A stretch of DNA of 64,000 nucleotides from Lyngbya confervoides BDU141951 (GTDB lineage: Bacteria > Cyanobacteriota > Cyanobacteriia > Thermosynechococcales > Thermosynechococcaceae): positions 62,001 through 126,000 of the forward strand of contig NZ_JTHE03000109.1 of assembly GCF_000817775.3 (NCBI RefSeq). The letters run 5' to 3'. Both the position numbers and the translations under genes were made by a program. Of the stretch, positions 38,441 to 48,449 are shown piece by piece. The notes below the pieces were generated by a model. It had not been told where the DNA came from and searched no databases. It saw only the letters and a program-made list of their open reading frames with translations. Numbering within the stretch: position 1 is the stretch's first letter; each line of letters starts with the position of its first letter.

Positions 38441-38640
38441 AGCAATTGTTTAGGAAAAACAGTCAACCCTACTTCATAACCGGGCCACGGTCGCTTCAAC
38501 CCCCACCCGTGACTGCACAGCCGTCATGGGTGGGGAAGGCTCGGGTTGCGGTCCGCCTCCCTATTTTTCTACGACCGGGTTCCTAAAGGCAATGTGAACC
38601 CCTCGGATCCAGATGCGGGTTGGGGTGTGCATAAACAATG

Positions 38641-38672
38641 AACGAGGGTGGAGAAGGAACTCCACCCTCGTT
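38641..38672 (-). terminator. Hairpin downstream of psaD
   Basis: A 13-base stem AACGAGGGTGGAG (38641-38653) / CTCCACCCTCGTT (38660-38672) with a 6-base loop lies 57 bases beyond the psaD stop. Leftward it is followed by CATTGTTT, a weak T tract. It is the strongest hairpin in the 288-base gap between psaD and trpE. Confidence 0.75.
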
Positions 38673-38728
38673 TAGCAAAAGCAATAAACTTGAGCGTTTC
38701 AGCCAGTTGGCCTGGTCTAGGTCAGGGC

Positions 38729-39151
38729 CTAAACCTCGTAGGGTTCACGACCGGAAAACTTGAGCTGAGATGGATTGGGATTTTCGCCAATGGAGCGATC
38801 TTTGGTATTCACCTGCTCGCGACCTTCGGTGACCTTTTCGGGGAAGGTGCCATCGTTGGGATGCAGCAATACCGACTCTCCATCGGGAAAGACTCGGTAG
38901 ATCTTGTAGTCGTTAATCTTCTTACTGCGAAGTTGACGCACCCCCAGGGCGAGGCATTGCTCTTTGCGTGCTAAGTAGAGAAGATTCTCGCCTTCACGCA
39001 TGACTGCAGCACCGCCAGTGGGCATTTCAAAGACCTGCTCCTTCGGGCTGGTCCACGTGATTGCATATTTCTCTTCGACCTCGGCCTTGGACAGCAACCC
39101 ACCTGTGCTACCGCCAAAGACCGGCATTTGTCCCGTTAATGATTCTGCCAT
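38729..39151 (-). CDS. psaD: Photosystem I subunit PsaD
   Basis: A 140-residue stromal PSI subunit that forms the ferredoxin docking site and stabilises Psa[16 protein letters not shown] at the N terminus, [34 protein letters not shown] and the basic [16 protein letters not shown] are diagnostic. Full normal length. GGAGAGG precedes the ATG. A 17-base palindrome lies ~95 bases upstream. Confidence 0.97.
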   Translation of the reverse strand: MAESLTGQMPVFGGSTGGLLSKAEVEEKYAITWTSPKEQVFEMPTGGAAVMREGENLLYLARKEQCLALGVRQLRSKKINDYKIYRVFPDGESVLLHPNDGTFPEKVTEGREQVNTKDRSIGENPNPSQLKFSGREPYEV

Positions 39152-39246
39152 TAATTCCTCTCCAAAAACGGTACGGAATAAGGTACCAACGCTTCATATA
39201 GGCTGAATCCTATCATTGTGCCTGTGAGGATGATTCAAATGGAATC

Positions 39247-39263
39247 AGAACTGTAACAGTTCT
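39247..39263. promoter_or_regulatory. Near-perfect palindrome upstream of psaD
   Basis: AGAACTGT (39247-39254) and ACAGTTCT (39256-39263) are separated by a single A. The site lies 96-112 bases upstream of the psaD start and 23 bases beyond the stop of the histidine kinase gene. With no T-run it fits a dimeric DNA-binding site better than a terminator. The regulator is unknown. Confidence 0.5.
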
Positions 39264-39285
39264 TCAGAAGTCGGGGAAGAGCCTG

Positions 39286-41217
39286 TCACCGTGGGCTTGC
39301 CAGGGGAACTGTAAAGGAAAAGGTGCTGCCCTGGTTTTTGCCTGCGGACTGTGCCCAAATCTTGCCGCCCATATTGCGAATGATTTGTCGGCAAATGGCC
39401 AGCCCCAGACCGGTGCCTCCCGTGGTTCGTCTGAGTGCCCCTTCCTCCTGGTAAAAGCGCTCAAAAACGGCCTCTAGGCGATCGGGTTCAATCCCTCGTC
39501 CGGTGTCAATAACGGAGACCTGGATGAGTCGATCCTCCAAGACCTGGGCTTTTAAGGTGAGCTGATCCTCGGCGCTGCTGAATTTACAGGCGTTATCAAT
39601 GAGTTTTACCAGTACCTCCACCAGCCATTCTCCATCCGCCTGGATAAAGGGCAAATCCTCGGCAACCTCCAGGTTGATCTCAGGCACGGTTTCGGGGGGA
39701 TAGCGGGTGCTCACGCTGCTCAGGGCAAGATTGACGCATTCAAACAGGGAAATTGCCTCTGAATGCCAGTCGACCCGGCCACTTTCGAGGCGAGAGAGTG
39801 TCAAAAAGTCCTGGACGAGCTTCCGCATTCGCTCGGCATCGGTGAGAGCAGTGCTGAGCATGGTGTCTCGCAGCTCCTCTGGCATGTCTGGCTCGGTGGC
39901 TAGGCTTTCGAGACAAACCTGAATGGTGGACAGGGGGGTTCGCAGTTCGTGACCGGTGATGGCAATCAGGTTGCTCCGCGTTCGCTCGAGGTCGGCAAGC
40001 TGTTCATTCAGGCTTTCAAGATCAGCATAGGCTTGCGCCTGGATCAGGGCGACCCCAACCTGGGCCGCGATCGCCTCAATGACGGTAATGTTGTCTTCAT
40101 AGCGCTGACGCGCCTCACTCTGACACTGATGAAGCTCGATCAGGCCAATTAACTGCTTTTGATAGATGATGGGAACCATCAACAGGGAGTGAATGCTGGC
40201 GCGAATCAGCTGGCGCAGAAAGCCGGGGCTAGCCAGAACCTTCTCATTTTCGCGAATGTGATCGATAAAAATGCAGTCTTGAACCTGAGAGAGTTCCTCG
40301 AACCAGGGATTATCGGCGTAGTTCCAGGTTTGATGAATCAGGGAAGGCAGGGCGGCGGCGCCTTTAAATTCGTATTCAATGAGGGCAGACTCGTCTTGGG
40401 CACTGCACTGATAAATGATGCAGCGATCGCTCTGTAGGGTGTGACCCAATTCTTCCACCGCCACGCTGAGCACGTGGTGCGGATCTAAGGACTGGCGAAT
40501 AGCGGTGCTAATGGAGTTGACCAGCCGCTCCTTGCGTTCCTTAGCGGCAATTTGTCGATAGGCTTTATTTTGCTTATACTGCCCCGCTTGCAGGTAGGTG
40601 ACCAGGCGATCGGCAAAGGGAGCGGTATCAACGGCGTTGAAACCCGTCACAACCTCCAGGTCAATGGCCTCCAGCGCTTGCTTTACCTTGGATTTGAGTT
40701 CTGGTCGATATTGCAAAATTCGCTGGAGCAGGAGTTCCGCTGCTTTACAGCTAACGGCCCGATCAAAGGTCCAAATGCCTTCAAATCGGCGGGCTTGATC
40801 CGTTTGTACCATGGGCGGCGGCTGATCGTGATTCTCCTGGGGATGTTCACGACAAATCAGGCAGAGGGAATAGCTCTTTCCCAGAACCACAAGGTGCCAC
40901 TCCTGACTCAGGCCATCCTCTGGGGCAAAGGCAACGGTTTCGTAGGCATCGGAACAGTTTTTAAAATCGGTCTCAGGCGCCGCTAGCACATAGACCTGGG
41001 GCGATCGCTCCGCAATGCGAAGATAGCGGCTAGCCTCTTGACGGTAAAAACGCTCCCGCTGAAAGCAGGCAATGACGATTGGTTCGTCCTCTCCGGCGAG
41101 AACCTGATCCTCCATCGCATGGGAGAGCGCCGTTAGGGAAGACTTGAAGTACATCTGCGATCGCAGATGGGGCTGTGCATCCAGCAACTCATGCAACAGG
41201 GAGGTCGCAATGATCAT
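39286..41217 (-). CDS. DICT-GAF sensor histidine kinase
   Basis: A 643-residue soluble kinase. Residues 1-~140 resemble the DICT sensory domain often found with cyanobacterial two-component proteins. A GAF domain spans ~220-390. HisKA holds the phospho-acceptor His423 (ITGHELRTPLS), and HATPase_c follows (~515-640) with N box LIDNACKF, DTGRGI and GTGLGLAI. No transmembrane segment, so the signal is intracellular. No response regulator is adjacent. The frame extends to GTG 41265; ATG 41217 gives a better N terminus. It lies just upstream of psaD on the same strand, but a gap and palindrome separate them. Confidence 0.88.
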   Translation of the reverse strand: MIIATSLLHELLDAQPHLRSQMYFKSSLTALSHAMEDQVLAGEDEPIVIACFQRERFYRQEASRYLRIAERSPQVYVLAAPETDFKNCSDAYETVAFAPEDGLSQEWHLVVLGKSYSLCLICREHPQENHDQPPPMVQTDQARRFEGIWTFDRAVSCKAAELLLQRILQYRPELKSKVKQALEAIDLEVVTGFNAVDTAPFADRLVTYLQAGQYKQNKAYRQIAAKERKERLVNSISTAIRQSLDPHHVLSVAVEELGHTLQSDRCIIYQCSAQDESALIEYEFKGAAALPSLIHQTWNYADNPWFEELSQVQDCIFIDHIRENEKVLASPGFLRQLIRASIHSLLMVPIIYQKQLIGLIELHQCQSEARQRYEDNITVIEAIAAQVGVALIQAQAYADLESLNEQLADLERTRSNLIAITGHELRTPLSTIQVCLESLATEPDMPEELRDTMLSTALTDAERMRKLVQDFLTLSRLESGRVDWHSEAISLFECVNLALSSVSTRYPPETVPEINLEVAEDLPFIQADGEWLVEVLVKLIDNACKFSSAEDQLTLKAQVLEDRLIQVSVIDTGRGIEPDRLEAVFERFYQEEGALRRTTGGTGLGLAICRQIIRNMGGKIWAQSAGKNQGSTFSFTVPLASPR

Positions 41218-41400
41218 TCCACCCACTGAACAGGAAAGGATAATTGGGCCGCAACAGGTTTCCACCGCTCAAAGGAGAAGGGCGCATTGCCAGGGTGGGA
41301 ATGCACCGCTGGAGGAAGGCTGTCCATGCATAAGCTTACCGCAATGGCTCACGTTCCAGTAAATCCATCGCTCTGGTTGAAATTGACCTCTGTTGTTGCA

Positions 41401-41473
41401 CGAGCATGGAGGGATTCGAACCCCCGACCCTCAGAACCGGAATCTGATGCTCTATCCACTGAGCCACATGCCC
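41401..41473 (-). tRNA. trnR-CCG: tRNA-Arg(CCG)
   Basis: A 73-base cloverleaf. Acceptor GGGCATG pairs with CATGCTC with one G-T pair, discriminator G. The D stem is GCTC/GAGC. The anticodon stem TCAGA/TCTGA holds loop TTCCGGT with anticodon CCG, reading CGG. The T arm has loop TTCGAAT. CCA is not encoded. Confidence 0.96.
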
Positions 41474-41623
41474 CTAAAAGTTTTGGTCAAGCCAGCTTTT
41501 AGTCCTTCTCTCATTATTAAGGATCTCCCTAGCTTTCACAACTAAAATCTTGGGCCAGATTAAGCATCTTGCCCAAGATTCTTTGAGTAAACTGTCTGGC
41601 CCAAGATCCTTCCCAGGCGAGTG

Positions 41624-42841
41624 CTACAAAAAAGCAACCGGATCCATGGGCTCTCCCTTGATGCGCACCTCAAAATGCAGGTGAGGCCCGGTCGAAAGCC
41701 CCGTTGAGCCAACCGCCGCGATTAATTCTCCCTTGTTCACACTCTGCCCCACCGTGACAAACAGTTGGCTACAGTGTCCGTAGAGCGTTGTAATGTTGTT
41801 GCCATGATCAATGATCACCGCATATCCATAGCCTCCATACCACTCCGCTAGAATCACCGTGCCGCTATCGGCTGCCACAATGGGGGTTCCCTCTTCGGCC
41901 CCCACATCTAAACCGGCGTGGAATCGTTGGCTGCCCAGAACCGGGTGAATCCGCCATCCGAAGGGACTGGTGACCGATCCTTGGGTGGGCAAAATCATCT
42001 GGCCTGTTCCGGGAATGGGCGGTTTGCCATTTTGGTAGCTGGACTGAATTGCAATACGCTGCTGAATCAAGATAGACAGGTTCTTGGAGTCGCGTGAGAG
42101 TTGAGCCTCCGCTGCTTCAAGGGCGCGCCGGTCCGTATTCAGGCGCAACACCAAATCGCGTTGGGCCTTCGCCTGCTGCTCGTACTGATCTTTCTGGCTA
42201 TTGAGCTGCTGTAGGAGTAGGGCAATCTCGTTTTTACGCGTTTCGATCTCAACTTTTTTGGCGTTAACCTGGTCGGCTTCCTGCTTGAGTCCGCTCAAGA
42301 CTCGTTGATCCGCCGCATAAACTCGTTTGAGATAATATTGCTTGTCCAGTAAATCCTCTAGGGATTGACTTTGGAGTAGGGTGGACCAGTTCTGCGTTTT
42401 TCGATTCCGCTGCAGATATTTCAGGCGATCCGCCGTTACCTCTCGCCGTTGTTGATACCGAGATTCCACCGTCTGGAGTTCCTTTTGTACCTTTTCCAGG
42501 GACTCGGTGGCCACCTGAAGCTGCTGCTGCTGGTTATCTAACTGACTGGTGGTTGCCTGCAGGGTTTTTTGCAGCCCTCCCAGGCGCTCCCGGGCTGCTC
42601 CTTCTAGTTGCTGAAGCTGCTCCTTTTGCTGATTGACCTGCTGGCGGTACTGATCGACCACCGTCTGACGCTGTTGCAGATCATCCAGGGTCCAGGTTTG
42701 AGGACTGGCTTGATTGGTGCTCGCGCCATGGGCCTCGGCTGGGTTCTCATTGGCATGGGCCGGGCCAGATCCTATGAGAAAGGTCATCGCCAGGATGGCT
42801 ACCCATAAAGCTCTGGTTAGGGGACGAAAATAGGAGGCCAT
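41624..42841 (-). CDS. EnvC-like murein hydrolase activator / M23 peptidase
   Basis: A 405-residue exported protein. The signal peptide ends at AHA (residues 28-30). A long coiled coil covers ~55-270, and a LytM/M23 domain occupies ~285-405. M23 metal-ligand positions are present: HAGLDVG (H and D), and HLHFEV near the end with an upstream DHGNNITTLYGH. EnvC-type proteins combine this coiled coil with LytM and activate cell-division amidases; those with intact ligands may cut peptidoglycan themselves. The ligands here look intact, so activity is possible. Acts in the periplasm, probably in daughter-cell separation. Confidence 0.9.
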   Translation of the reverse strand: MASYFRPLTRALWVAILAMTFLIGSGPAHANENPAEAHGASTNQASPQTWTLDDLQQRQTVVDQYRQQVNQQKEQLQQLEGAARERLGGLQKTLQATTSQLDNQQQQLQVATESLEKVQKELQTVESRYQQRREVTADRLKYLQRNRKTQNWSTLLQSQSLEDLLDKQYYLKRVYAADQRVLSGLKQEADQVNAKKVEIETRKNEIALLLQQLNSQKDQYEQQAKAQRDLVLRLNTDRRALEAAEAQLSRDSKNLSILIQQRIAIQSSYQNGKPPIPGTGQMILPTQGSVTSPFGWRIHPVLGSQRFHAGLDVGAEEGTPIVAADSGTVILAEWYGGYGYAVIIDHGNNITTLYGHCSQLFVTVGQSVNKGELIAAVGSTGLSTGPHLHFEVRIKGEPMDPVAFL

Positions 42842-43031
42842 TGCCTATACTGAAATCTCACGAACGATAATCGCTGGCTTTACATATCCTATGTGATAGC
42901 GCTTTGATGGAGCTTGGAATATCAGCAAGGATAGCCAGGAGACAGTTAGATCGGTGCGCTTGGCTTTTGGGGTTGTTCTTTTGGTTTTGGGCTGTTCTTC
43001 TGGTTAATGTACCCTAATCCTTAGGTGAACT

Positions 43032-44429
43032 ATGCACAATTGGGAGGCTTCCCCGGTCGGTGGGGGAGGGACCACGATTGCGGCGATTGCAACGGCGGTG
43101 GTTCCGCAGCAGGGCAGTATTAGCATTGTGCGGCTTTCTGGGCCGGACTCGGTTCCGATTGCTCGCCGCCTGTTCCAGGCTCCAGGGCATCAGCCTTGGG
43201 AGAGTCATCGAATTTTATACGGGAAGGTTTGCCACCCGGTGACCCAGGCGGTCATTGATGAGGCTCTCCTGCTGTTGATGCTCCAGCCTCGATCCTTTAC
43301 CCGAGAAAATGTGGTGGAGTTCCACTGCCATGGCGGCATGATTGCGGTGCAGCAGGTGCTGCAACTGTGTCTGGATCAAGGGGCGGTTCTGGCCCAGCCG
43401 GGTGAATTCTCCCTTCGGGCCTTTTTAAATGGTCGCCTTGACCTGACCCAGGCTGAGAGTATTGCCGATCTTGTGGGGGCGCGATCGCCCCAGGCGGCTC
43501 AGGCGGCAATGGCTGGGCTGCAAGGCAAGCTGGCCGCCCCCATTGCCCAGATGCGTCGGACCTGCCTGGATCTGCTGGCGGAGATTGAGGCCAGAATTGA
43601 TTTTGCGGAGGATTTGCCGCCCCTGGATGAGGGCGAACTGGCGGACCAAATTCAGCAGATTCTGCAATCTTTGACCCAACTCTTGGCGACCGCAGACCGC
43701 GGAGAGCTGCTCAGAACTGGCCTGAAGGTTGCCATTGTGGGACAGCCCAATGTGGGAAAATCTAGCTTGCTCAATGCCTGGAGTCGCAGCGATCGCGCCA
43801 TTGTCACTGACTTGCCAGGGACCACTCGCGATGTGGTGGAGTCCAATCTGGTGGTGGGCGGAATTCCGGTGCAGGTTCTAGATACCGCGGGCATTCGCGA
43901 GGCCCATGACCAGGTTGAGCAATTGGGCATTTCGCGATCGCTCCGGGTGGCCCAGGAGGCAGATCTGGTTTTGTTGACCATTGACGCCTCCCAGGGCTGG
44001 ACCCGATCGGATCAAGCCCTGCTGGAGACCATCATGGATTTGCCTAAGCTCTTGGTGGTCAATAAGGTCGACTTGGTGGATCAGATCCCCCCCCTGCCTA
44101 CGCAGCCGTTTCAAGCGGTGGTCTACACCGCCGCGGCCCAGGCCCAGGGCATTCAGGATCTGGAAACTGCCATTCTCCAAGGGACCGCTCAGGGGCAGGT
44201 GTCTGCGGCTAACCTCGACTTTGCCATTAACCAGCGGCAGGCCGCGGCCCTGGGCCAGGCCCAGATCAGTTTGGAAAATTTGCTGCAAACCCTTGCGGAT
44301 CAGCTTCCCTTGGACTTCTGGACCATTGATCTGCGAGAGGCGGTGCAGCGCCTGGGAGAGATTACCGGCGAGGATCTGGTGGAATCGGTGCTCGACCAGA
44401 TCTTTTCGAAATTTTGCATTGGGAAGTAA
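43032..44429 (+). CDS. mnmE: tRNA uridine-5-carboxymethylaminomethyl modification GTPase MnmE
   Basis: A 465-residue GTPase that, with MnmG, modifies U34 of several tRNAs. The N-terminal folate-binding domain (~1-130) is followed by helical and G domains: [13 protein letters not shown] (G1), DLPGTTRD (G2), DTAG (G3), NKVD (G4). The C-terminal CIGK contains the conserved Cys. Slightly long at the N terminus. Its stop codon abuts the stop of the convergent zinc-ribbon gene with no gap. Confidence 0.96.
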   Translation: MHNWEASPVGGGGTTIAAIATAVVPQQGSISIVRLSGPDSVPIARRLFQAPGHQPWESHRILYGKVCHPVTQAVIDEALLLLMLQPRSFTRENVVEFHCHGGMIAVQQVLQLCLDQGAVLAQPGEFSLRAFLNGRLDLTQAESIADLVGARSPQAAQAAMAGLQGKLAAPIAQMRRTCLDLLAEIEARIDFAEDLPPLDEGELADQIQQILQSLTQLLATADRGELLRTGLKVAIVGQPNVGKSSLLNAWSRSDRAIVTDLPGTTRDVVESNLVVGGIPVQVLDTAGIREAHDQVEQLGISRSLRVAQEADLVLLTIDASQGWTRSDQALLETIMDLPKLLVVNKVDLVDQIPPLPTQPFQAVVYTAAAQAQGIQDLETAILQGTAQGQVSAANLDFAINQRQAAALGQAQISLENLLQTLADQLPLDFWTIDLREAVQRLGEITGEDLVESVLDQIFSKFCIGK

Positions 44430-44621
44430 TTATTGCATCAAGCGTGGGGGGGGGGGAGGATCGAGCGGCGACTGCGCAGCCCGTTTAACGCCAGTCCACC
44501 GACAGCGGTGGTTAACACATTGATACCGTCGCAGGGGAAGAAGGAAGGAGATCACATGATCGCGCTGCTTTCTCCGCACTCGAACCAATTCTTGACCGCA
44601 TTTTGGACAGAAGGCCTTCAT
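44430..44621 (-). CDS. Small zinc-ribbon protein
   Basis: A 63-residue protein with C5-P-K-C8-G and C35...C40-RW, a zinc-ribbon/knuckle pattern, embedded in a strongly basic body (LVRVRRKQRDH, LLPLRRYQC). Its C-terminal tail is Pro-rich. Metal binding is likely; nucleic-acid binding is an inference from charge. The RYQC..RC.WTG block recalls short cyanobacterial zinc-ribbon proteins of unknown role. The stop codon directly abuts the mnmE stop. Confidence 0.6.
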   Translation of the reverse strand: MKAFCPKCGQELVRVRRKQRDHVISFLLPLRRYQCVNHRCRWTGVKRAAQSPLDPPPPPRLMQ

Positions 44622-44803
44622 GAAATCTAGACAAATATCACTGGATTGCTGAATCCGTTAATCATGGCATGGTTTGAGGATTGGTTAGGCAAAAAGCTCG
44701 GCCAGGGGCGCTGAACCTAAGGCCAAGAGTGGGCTTTATCCTTTTGCGTGACAGGCTGGCGAGCAGCGGCCGGGGCCAGGTTCACCCGGCAAAGACAGCG
44801 GTC

Positions 44804-44977
44804 TCACCCGCGTCGGAACCACAGATAGAAAGCCAAACCCAGAGAGGGCAAGAGGACAATCCCTAAGGCCACCGCTGGAGTCTGAGAGAGGGGCAACAGC
44901 GGACCGACCCACTGAATTCCCAGGGCGATGGCGAGGGAAATCAGGGCAATCTTGATCAGTGGTTTGACGTAGTTCAT
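44804..44977 (-). CDS. Small two-helix membrane protein
   Basis: A 57-residue protein beginning MNYVKPLIKIAL, with two hydrophobic helices (~5-28 and ~33-51) and a basic end YLWFRRG. The frame reaches 45025, but ATG 44977 matches the start of the hydrophobic protein. I do not recognise a specific family. Short membrane proteins with this layout are common in cyanobacteria. Confidence 0.5.
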   Translation of the reverse strand: MNYVKPLIKIALISLAIALGIQWVGPLLPLSQTPAVALGIVLLPSLGLAFYLWFRRG

Positions 44978-45535
44978 GGAAACTGGGCCTCTGAAGGTCT
45001 GCGGGAAAAATCTGGCGCTCTCCAATTTAAGCTCTCCTCCAGTGAATCGTTACATTCTTTAACCGCTCTCAGAAATCTGAGCGGAAGGAATTCCGTACAT
45101 TCAAGGAGAAGCAGTCAAAAATAGTGTCTAATTCTCAGGAATGAAAAACTGAGGCGAATGCTGGCGGCTGGAAAGCTTCTATGAAGCATAAATTTCCTGT
45201 TTGGTTCTTAAAAGAAGGATTTTTTGCATGATTTTAGTCCTTTGATCCTGAGGCATGCAGAAAGGACTGGGGGGGGCCTATGGACATTCCTTAGATTTCC
45301 TGTTACATTTTGTAATATTAGAGCGATTCTCTTTCCAGCCAGTTCAGTTAAATTCAAAGCTGCAGAGGGGAAAGAAGGTATTGAGCTTAACATTTTGGAA
45401 TGTAAAGTTCACCTAGCCTCTAGGTGCAGCGAACGTCGGGCAGACGTGAGTGAATGGTCGTGAAGCAGTGGCGTGTATCTAGTTCTCTAGGATTTTTTTA
45501 TTTGTTCGTCACCAGTTGTGCAGGGGCATCCAGAC
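44978..45535. other. Upstream region of the sigma factor gene
   Basis: A gap of more than 500 bases. A bulged hairpin CCGCTC-TC-AGA / TCT-GAGCGG lies at 45063-45084. A perfect 7-base inverted repeat CACCTAG (45410-45416) / CTAGGTG (45420-45426) lies ~110 bases upstream of the sigma factor start and may be an operator or leader hairpin. Open frames across 45208-45463 do not look like protein. Confidence 0.4.
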
Positions 45536-46492
45536 ATGAAGACAGCGGAATCATCTAAGGATTTGGTCAGAGCCTATCTCCGTGAGATTGGGCGCATTCC
45601 ACTTCTGACCCATGAGCAGGAAATTACCTTTGGCAAGCAGGTTCAGCAGCTGGTTCATCTCAACCAGGCGAAGGAGTCCTTGCAAAATCAGCTGGATCGC
45701 GAGCCAACCCTGACAGAGTGGGCTGAGAAAGTTCAGATGTCTCAATTAGACCTGCGGGAGGCCATTGCCCAGGGACAGCAGGCTAAGAAAAAGATGGTGG
45801 AAGCCAACTTGCGTCTGGTGGTATCCGTGGCTAAGAAATATATCAAGCGCAATGTGGATCTGCTGGATCTGATTCAGGAGGGCACCATTGGCCTGCAGCG
45901 AGGCGTGGAAAAGTTTGATCCGACTAAGGGATACCGCTTTTCTACCTATGCCTACTGGTGGATTCGGCAGGCGATTACGCGGGCCATTGCCGAGAAGGGA
46001 CGAACCATTCGTCTGCCAATTCACATTACGGAAAAGCTCAATAAGATTAAGAAGACTCAGCGGACGTTGTCCCAACAGCTAGGGCGCGCTGCCACAATTG
46101 CAGAACTGGCGGAGGCGCTGGATCTGACCAGTAAGCAAGTGCGCGATTATCTAGAGCGATCGCGTCAGCCCCTCTCCCTGGATGTCAAGGTGGGTGAAAA
46201 TCAGGATACCGAGCTGATGGATCTGCTTGAAGACCCTTCGGCGTCTCCTGAGCGCTTTGCGGTGCAATCCTCCCTGCGGAGTGATCTAGAACAGTTGATG
46301 AAGAGCCTGACCAGTCAGCAGAAACTGGTTATCAAGCTGCGCTTTGGTTTAGATACCGGGAAGCCCTTGACCCTGGCTAAGGTGGGTGAAAGTTTAGAGA
46401 TTAGCCGCGAGCGAGTTCGCCAGATTGAGCGCGAAGCCCTGAATAAGCTGCGTAAGAACAAGAACGCCATCTTTGAATATCTGGCTAGCTGA
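45536..46492 (+). CDS. Group 2 RNA polymerase sigma-70 factor
   Basis: A 318-residue sigma factor. Region 1.2 starts at [16 protein letters not shown]. Region 2 spans ~85-165 with [35 protein letters not shown] and [15 protein letters not shown]. Region 3 follows, and region 4 ends with [21 protein letters not shown]. It lacks the long region 1.1 of the primary SigA, so it is a non-essential group 2 factor (SigB-E type). SigD is my guess but not decided. ATG 45536 is preceded by AGGGG; GTG 45518 is an alternative. Its 3' end overlaps the convergent M28 peptidase gene by 8 bases. Confidence 0.92.
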   Translation: MKTAESSKDLVRAYLREIGRIPLLTHEQEITFGKQVQQLVHLNQAKESLQNQLDREPTLTEWAEKVQMSQLDLREAIAQGQQAKKKMVEANLRLVVSVAKKYIKRNVDLLDLIQEGTIGLQRGVEKFDPTKGYRFSTYAYWWIRQAITRAIAEKGRTIRLPIHITEKLNKIKKTQRTLSQQLGRAATIAELAEALDLTSKQVRDYLERSRQPLSLDVKVGENQDTELMDLLEDPSASPERFAVQSSLRSDLEQLMKSLTSQQKLVIKLRFGLDTGKPLTLAKVGESLEISRERVRQIEREALNKLRKNKNAIFEYLAS

Positions 46493-47582
46493 GGCTGTTT
46501 TCAAAAAAGGAGGCCAGGGGAACCTCCACGTTTAAAAGCTGCCAAACCGTAGTGGCCACCGTTTGTGCCGACTCCCTTAGGAAGGTGAGATCCAGGGTTT
46601 CCAGGGTATCGGTTGGCTGATGGTAATGGGGATTGCGTAGAAAGGCCGTGTCACTGACCATAACCGCTCCAATCCCTTTTAGCCAGAAGGGAGCGTGATC
46701 GCTCCGCAGCACAATGGGGGTGAGCAATCCCTTAAAGGGAACATTGAAGGTGAGCAGTGGCAAAGCAGACTCCGCTGGGGGGCGACTTTGATCAAAAGCT
46801 GCGCTTAGCCAGGGATGCTCTCCATCGCCCACAACGGCTAAAAAGTCGCCCAAGGCAGTGGGAGGTTGCACCTCAAGTTCGTCCGGGGTCTGTTGACAGC
46901 CCACGCGCTGACAAGAGTAGCCCAGCATTTCTAATATAATGGCGCCATCGAGATCTACCAGCGCCTCGGGCTGATCCGTAAAGGCCGCGCTGCCCACGAC
47001 GCCGCGTTCTTCGAGATCAAAAAATGCCAGGGTCAGGCCTTTGGGCGTTTCAACGGTGCTGAAAAGTTGGGCCAACTCCAGGACTACGGCTGTTCCTGAG
47101 GCGTTGTCGTCCGCTCCAGGCGTTCCGGCAACGGTGTCGTAGTGAGCCCCCACTAAAAGGCGATGGGCCTCTGGGACTTGACCGGGCCGCTGGGCAATCA
47201 CATTAACCCCTCCGGGAAAGGTCTGCTCCTGGTAGGTCCATCCCTGGTTGCTCAGGACATTTTCTATGTAACGACGCGTGGCCTGGCGCTGCACAGGATC
47301 GTGGCGCTCTTGGGTCAGGGCGCGTAAATGCGTCAACAGGCGATCGCCACTGACCGTGGGAGCTGAGGCGGCATCCACCAGAGGGGGGTGGGGCAACACT
47401 GGCGACGGGCTTGTGGATATCGGAGGGGGCGAATCCACCGGAGTAGAGCCTTGACAGCTAATCACCAAGCCTGCACAGAGGACGACAAGACCCAATAAGG
47501 CCCAGGATGCAGAAATCCACTGGCGGAGGGCCTTACCCACCGGGAACACCACAGATTGGCTGAACCAGCGCCAGATTGTCAT
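46485..47582 (-). CDS. M28-family metallopeptidase, probable lipoprotein
   Basis: A 365-residue zinc aminopeptidase-like protein. The N terminus has a hydrophobic export helix (~27-45) ending in VIS-C, a lipobox. A Pro/Ser linker follows, then the M28 domain with zinc ligands in [21 protein letters not shown], and a late SDHAPFW and [10 protein letters not shown]. It probably acts in the periplasm anchored by lipid. The ATG at 47582 overlaps the stop of the upstream phytol-kinase-like gene as ATGA, favouring this start over 47615. Substrate unknown. Confidence 0.85.
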   Translation of the reverse strand: MTIWRWFSQSVVFPVGKALRQWISASWALLGLVVLCAGLVISCQGSTPVDSPPPISTSPSPVLPHPPLVDAASAPTVSGDRLLTHLRALTQERHDPVQRQATRRYIENVLSNQGWTYQEQTFPGGVNVIAQRPGQVPEAHRLLVGAHYDTVAGTPGADDNASGTAVVLELAQLFSTVETPKGLTLAFFDLEERGVVGSAAFTDQPEALVDLDGAIILEMLGYSCQRVGCQQTPDELEVQPPTALGDFLAVVGDGEHPWLSAAFDQSRPPAESALPLLTFNVPFKGLLTPIVLRSDHAPFWLKGIGAVMVSDTAFLRNPHYHQPTDTLETLDLTFLRESAQTVATTVWQLLNVEVPLASFFENSLS

Positions 47583-48298
47583 CGTGCAATTGCCCATGTG
47601 ATACAGCCAAAACAAAGGGCTGCACTGCCCAGGGGAACGGTTAAATTATCTAACCCAAACCTTGAAAGCGATTCTAACGCAGTTGCCCAGAGGCTGACGA
47701 TGGCGGCGATGGCGATGAGCAAAAACATGGGCAGCTGTGCGCCGTAGACAAGGCCCAAAATCCCCCAGGTAATCAAAAAGCTAACGATTAGCATCGTTAA
47801 AGATCCTTCCCAGGTTTTTTGGATTCCCCAGAGTTGATATCCATGGGTGCCATAGCGCTGGCCAATTAACGCTGCTAAGCCATCTCCCCAGGTCATGATT
47901 AAGACGCCAATGACGGCAAACTGAGGCAGGGCGGGGCGCCAGAATCCTAGCATCAGCAAGCCAATGCTGAGGGCATAAAAAAAAGTGCCCCAACTCTGGC
48001 GCCCTACCCCACTGACGCTGGCCAGGATAGGGAGGCGATAGGACAGCAGCGTCACCCCGCAAAAGATTAGGGAGGCAAGCAGTCCCAGTTCAGGGGGGGT
48101 ATGGAGCCACCAGGCCCATAGAATAACGTTTCCGGTGCCGATGTGAACGATTTTTCGCGGGATTTCTTGACTAAATCCATCCTGGCGTGCTATCCACTCT
48201 GCCAATCCCAGCACCAGGGCAATCCACAGCCCCACAATCGTCAGGGAGGAAATCCAGGGATCGAGCCAGATCGATAACAGGTGCATCGGATCAAACAT
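47579..48298 (-). CDS. Phytol/polyprenol kinase family membrane protein
   Basis: A 239-residue integral membrane protein with about six or seven helices. The family signature is visible: EIPRKIVHIGTGNVI near residue 45, TWGDGLAALIGQRYG near 138-152 and KTWEGSLTML near 159. CTP-dependent phytol kinase (VTE5-type) salvages phytol from chlorophyll breakdown to phytyl phosphate for tocopherol synthesis; dolichol-kinase-like relatives share the motifs. ATG 48298 chosen because upstream sequence is not protein-like. Overlaps the M28 peptidase gene by four bases. The tocopherol genes lie ~12 kb away. Confidence 0.82.
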   Translation of the reverse strand: MFDPMHLLSIWLDPWISSLTIVGLWIALVLGLAEWIARQDGFSQEIPRKIVHIGTGNVILWAWWLHTPPELGLLASLIFCGVTLLSYRLPILASVSGVGRQSWGTFFYALSIGLLMLGFWRPALPQFAVIGVLIMTWGDGLAALIGQRYGTHGYQLWGIQKTWEGSLTMLIVSFLITWGILGLVYGAQLPMFLLIAIAAIVSLWATALESLSRFGLDNLTVPLGSAALCFGCITWAIAR

Positions 48299-48449
48299 GG
48301 GATGGGGCTGCAGGGGAACGGAACAAACGATGGCTGAGCCTGCTGAGTGGAGAGATCTCAGGGCCAGATTAACCCAGGCGCTACACAAGGGCGGTGAAGG
48401 AGACCCTCTAGGTTCAGTACAATAAATGAGTTTACTAGGGGATAGGACC

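Noticed and set aside
44664-44714. 16-codon frame MAWFEDWLGKK...
   Set aside because: Too short to support and no signal beyond a start codon.
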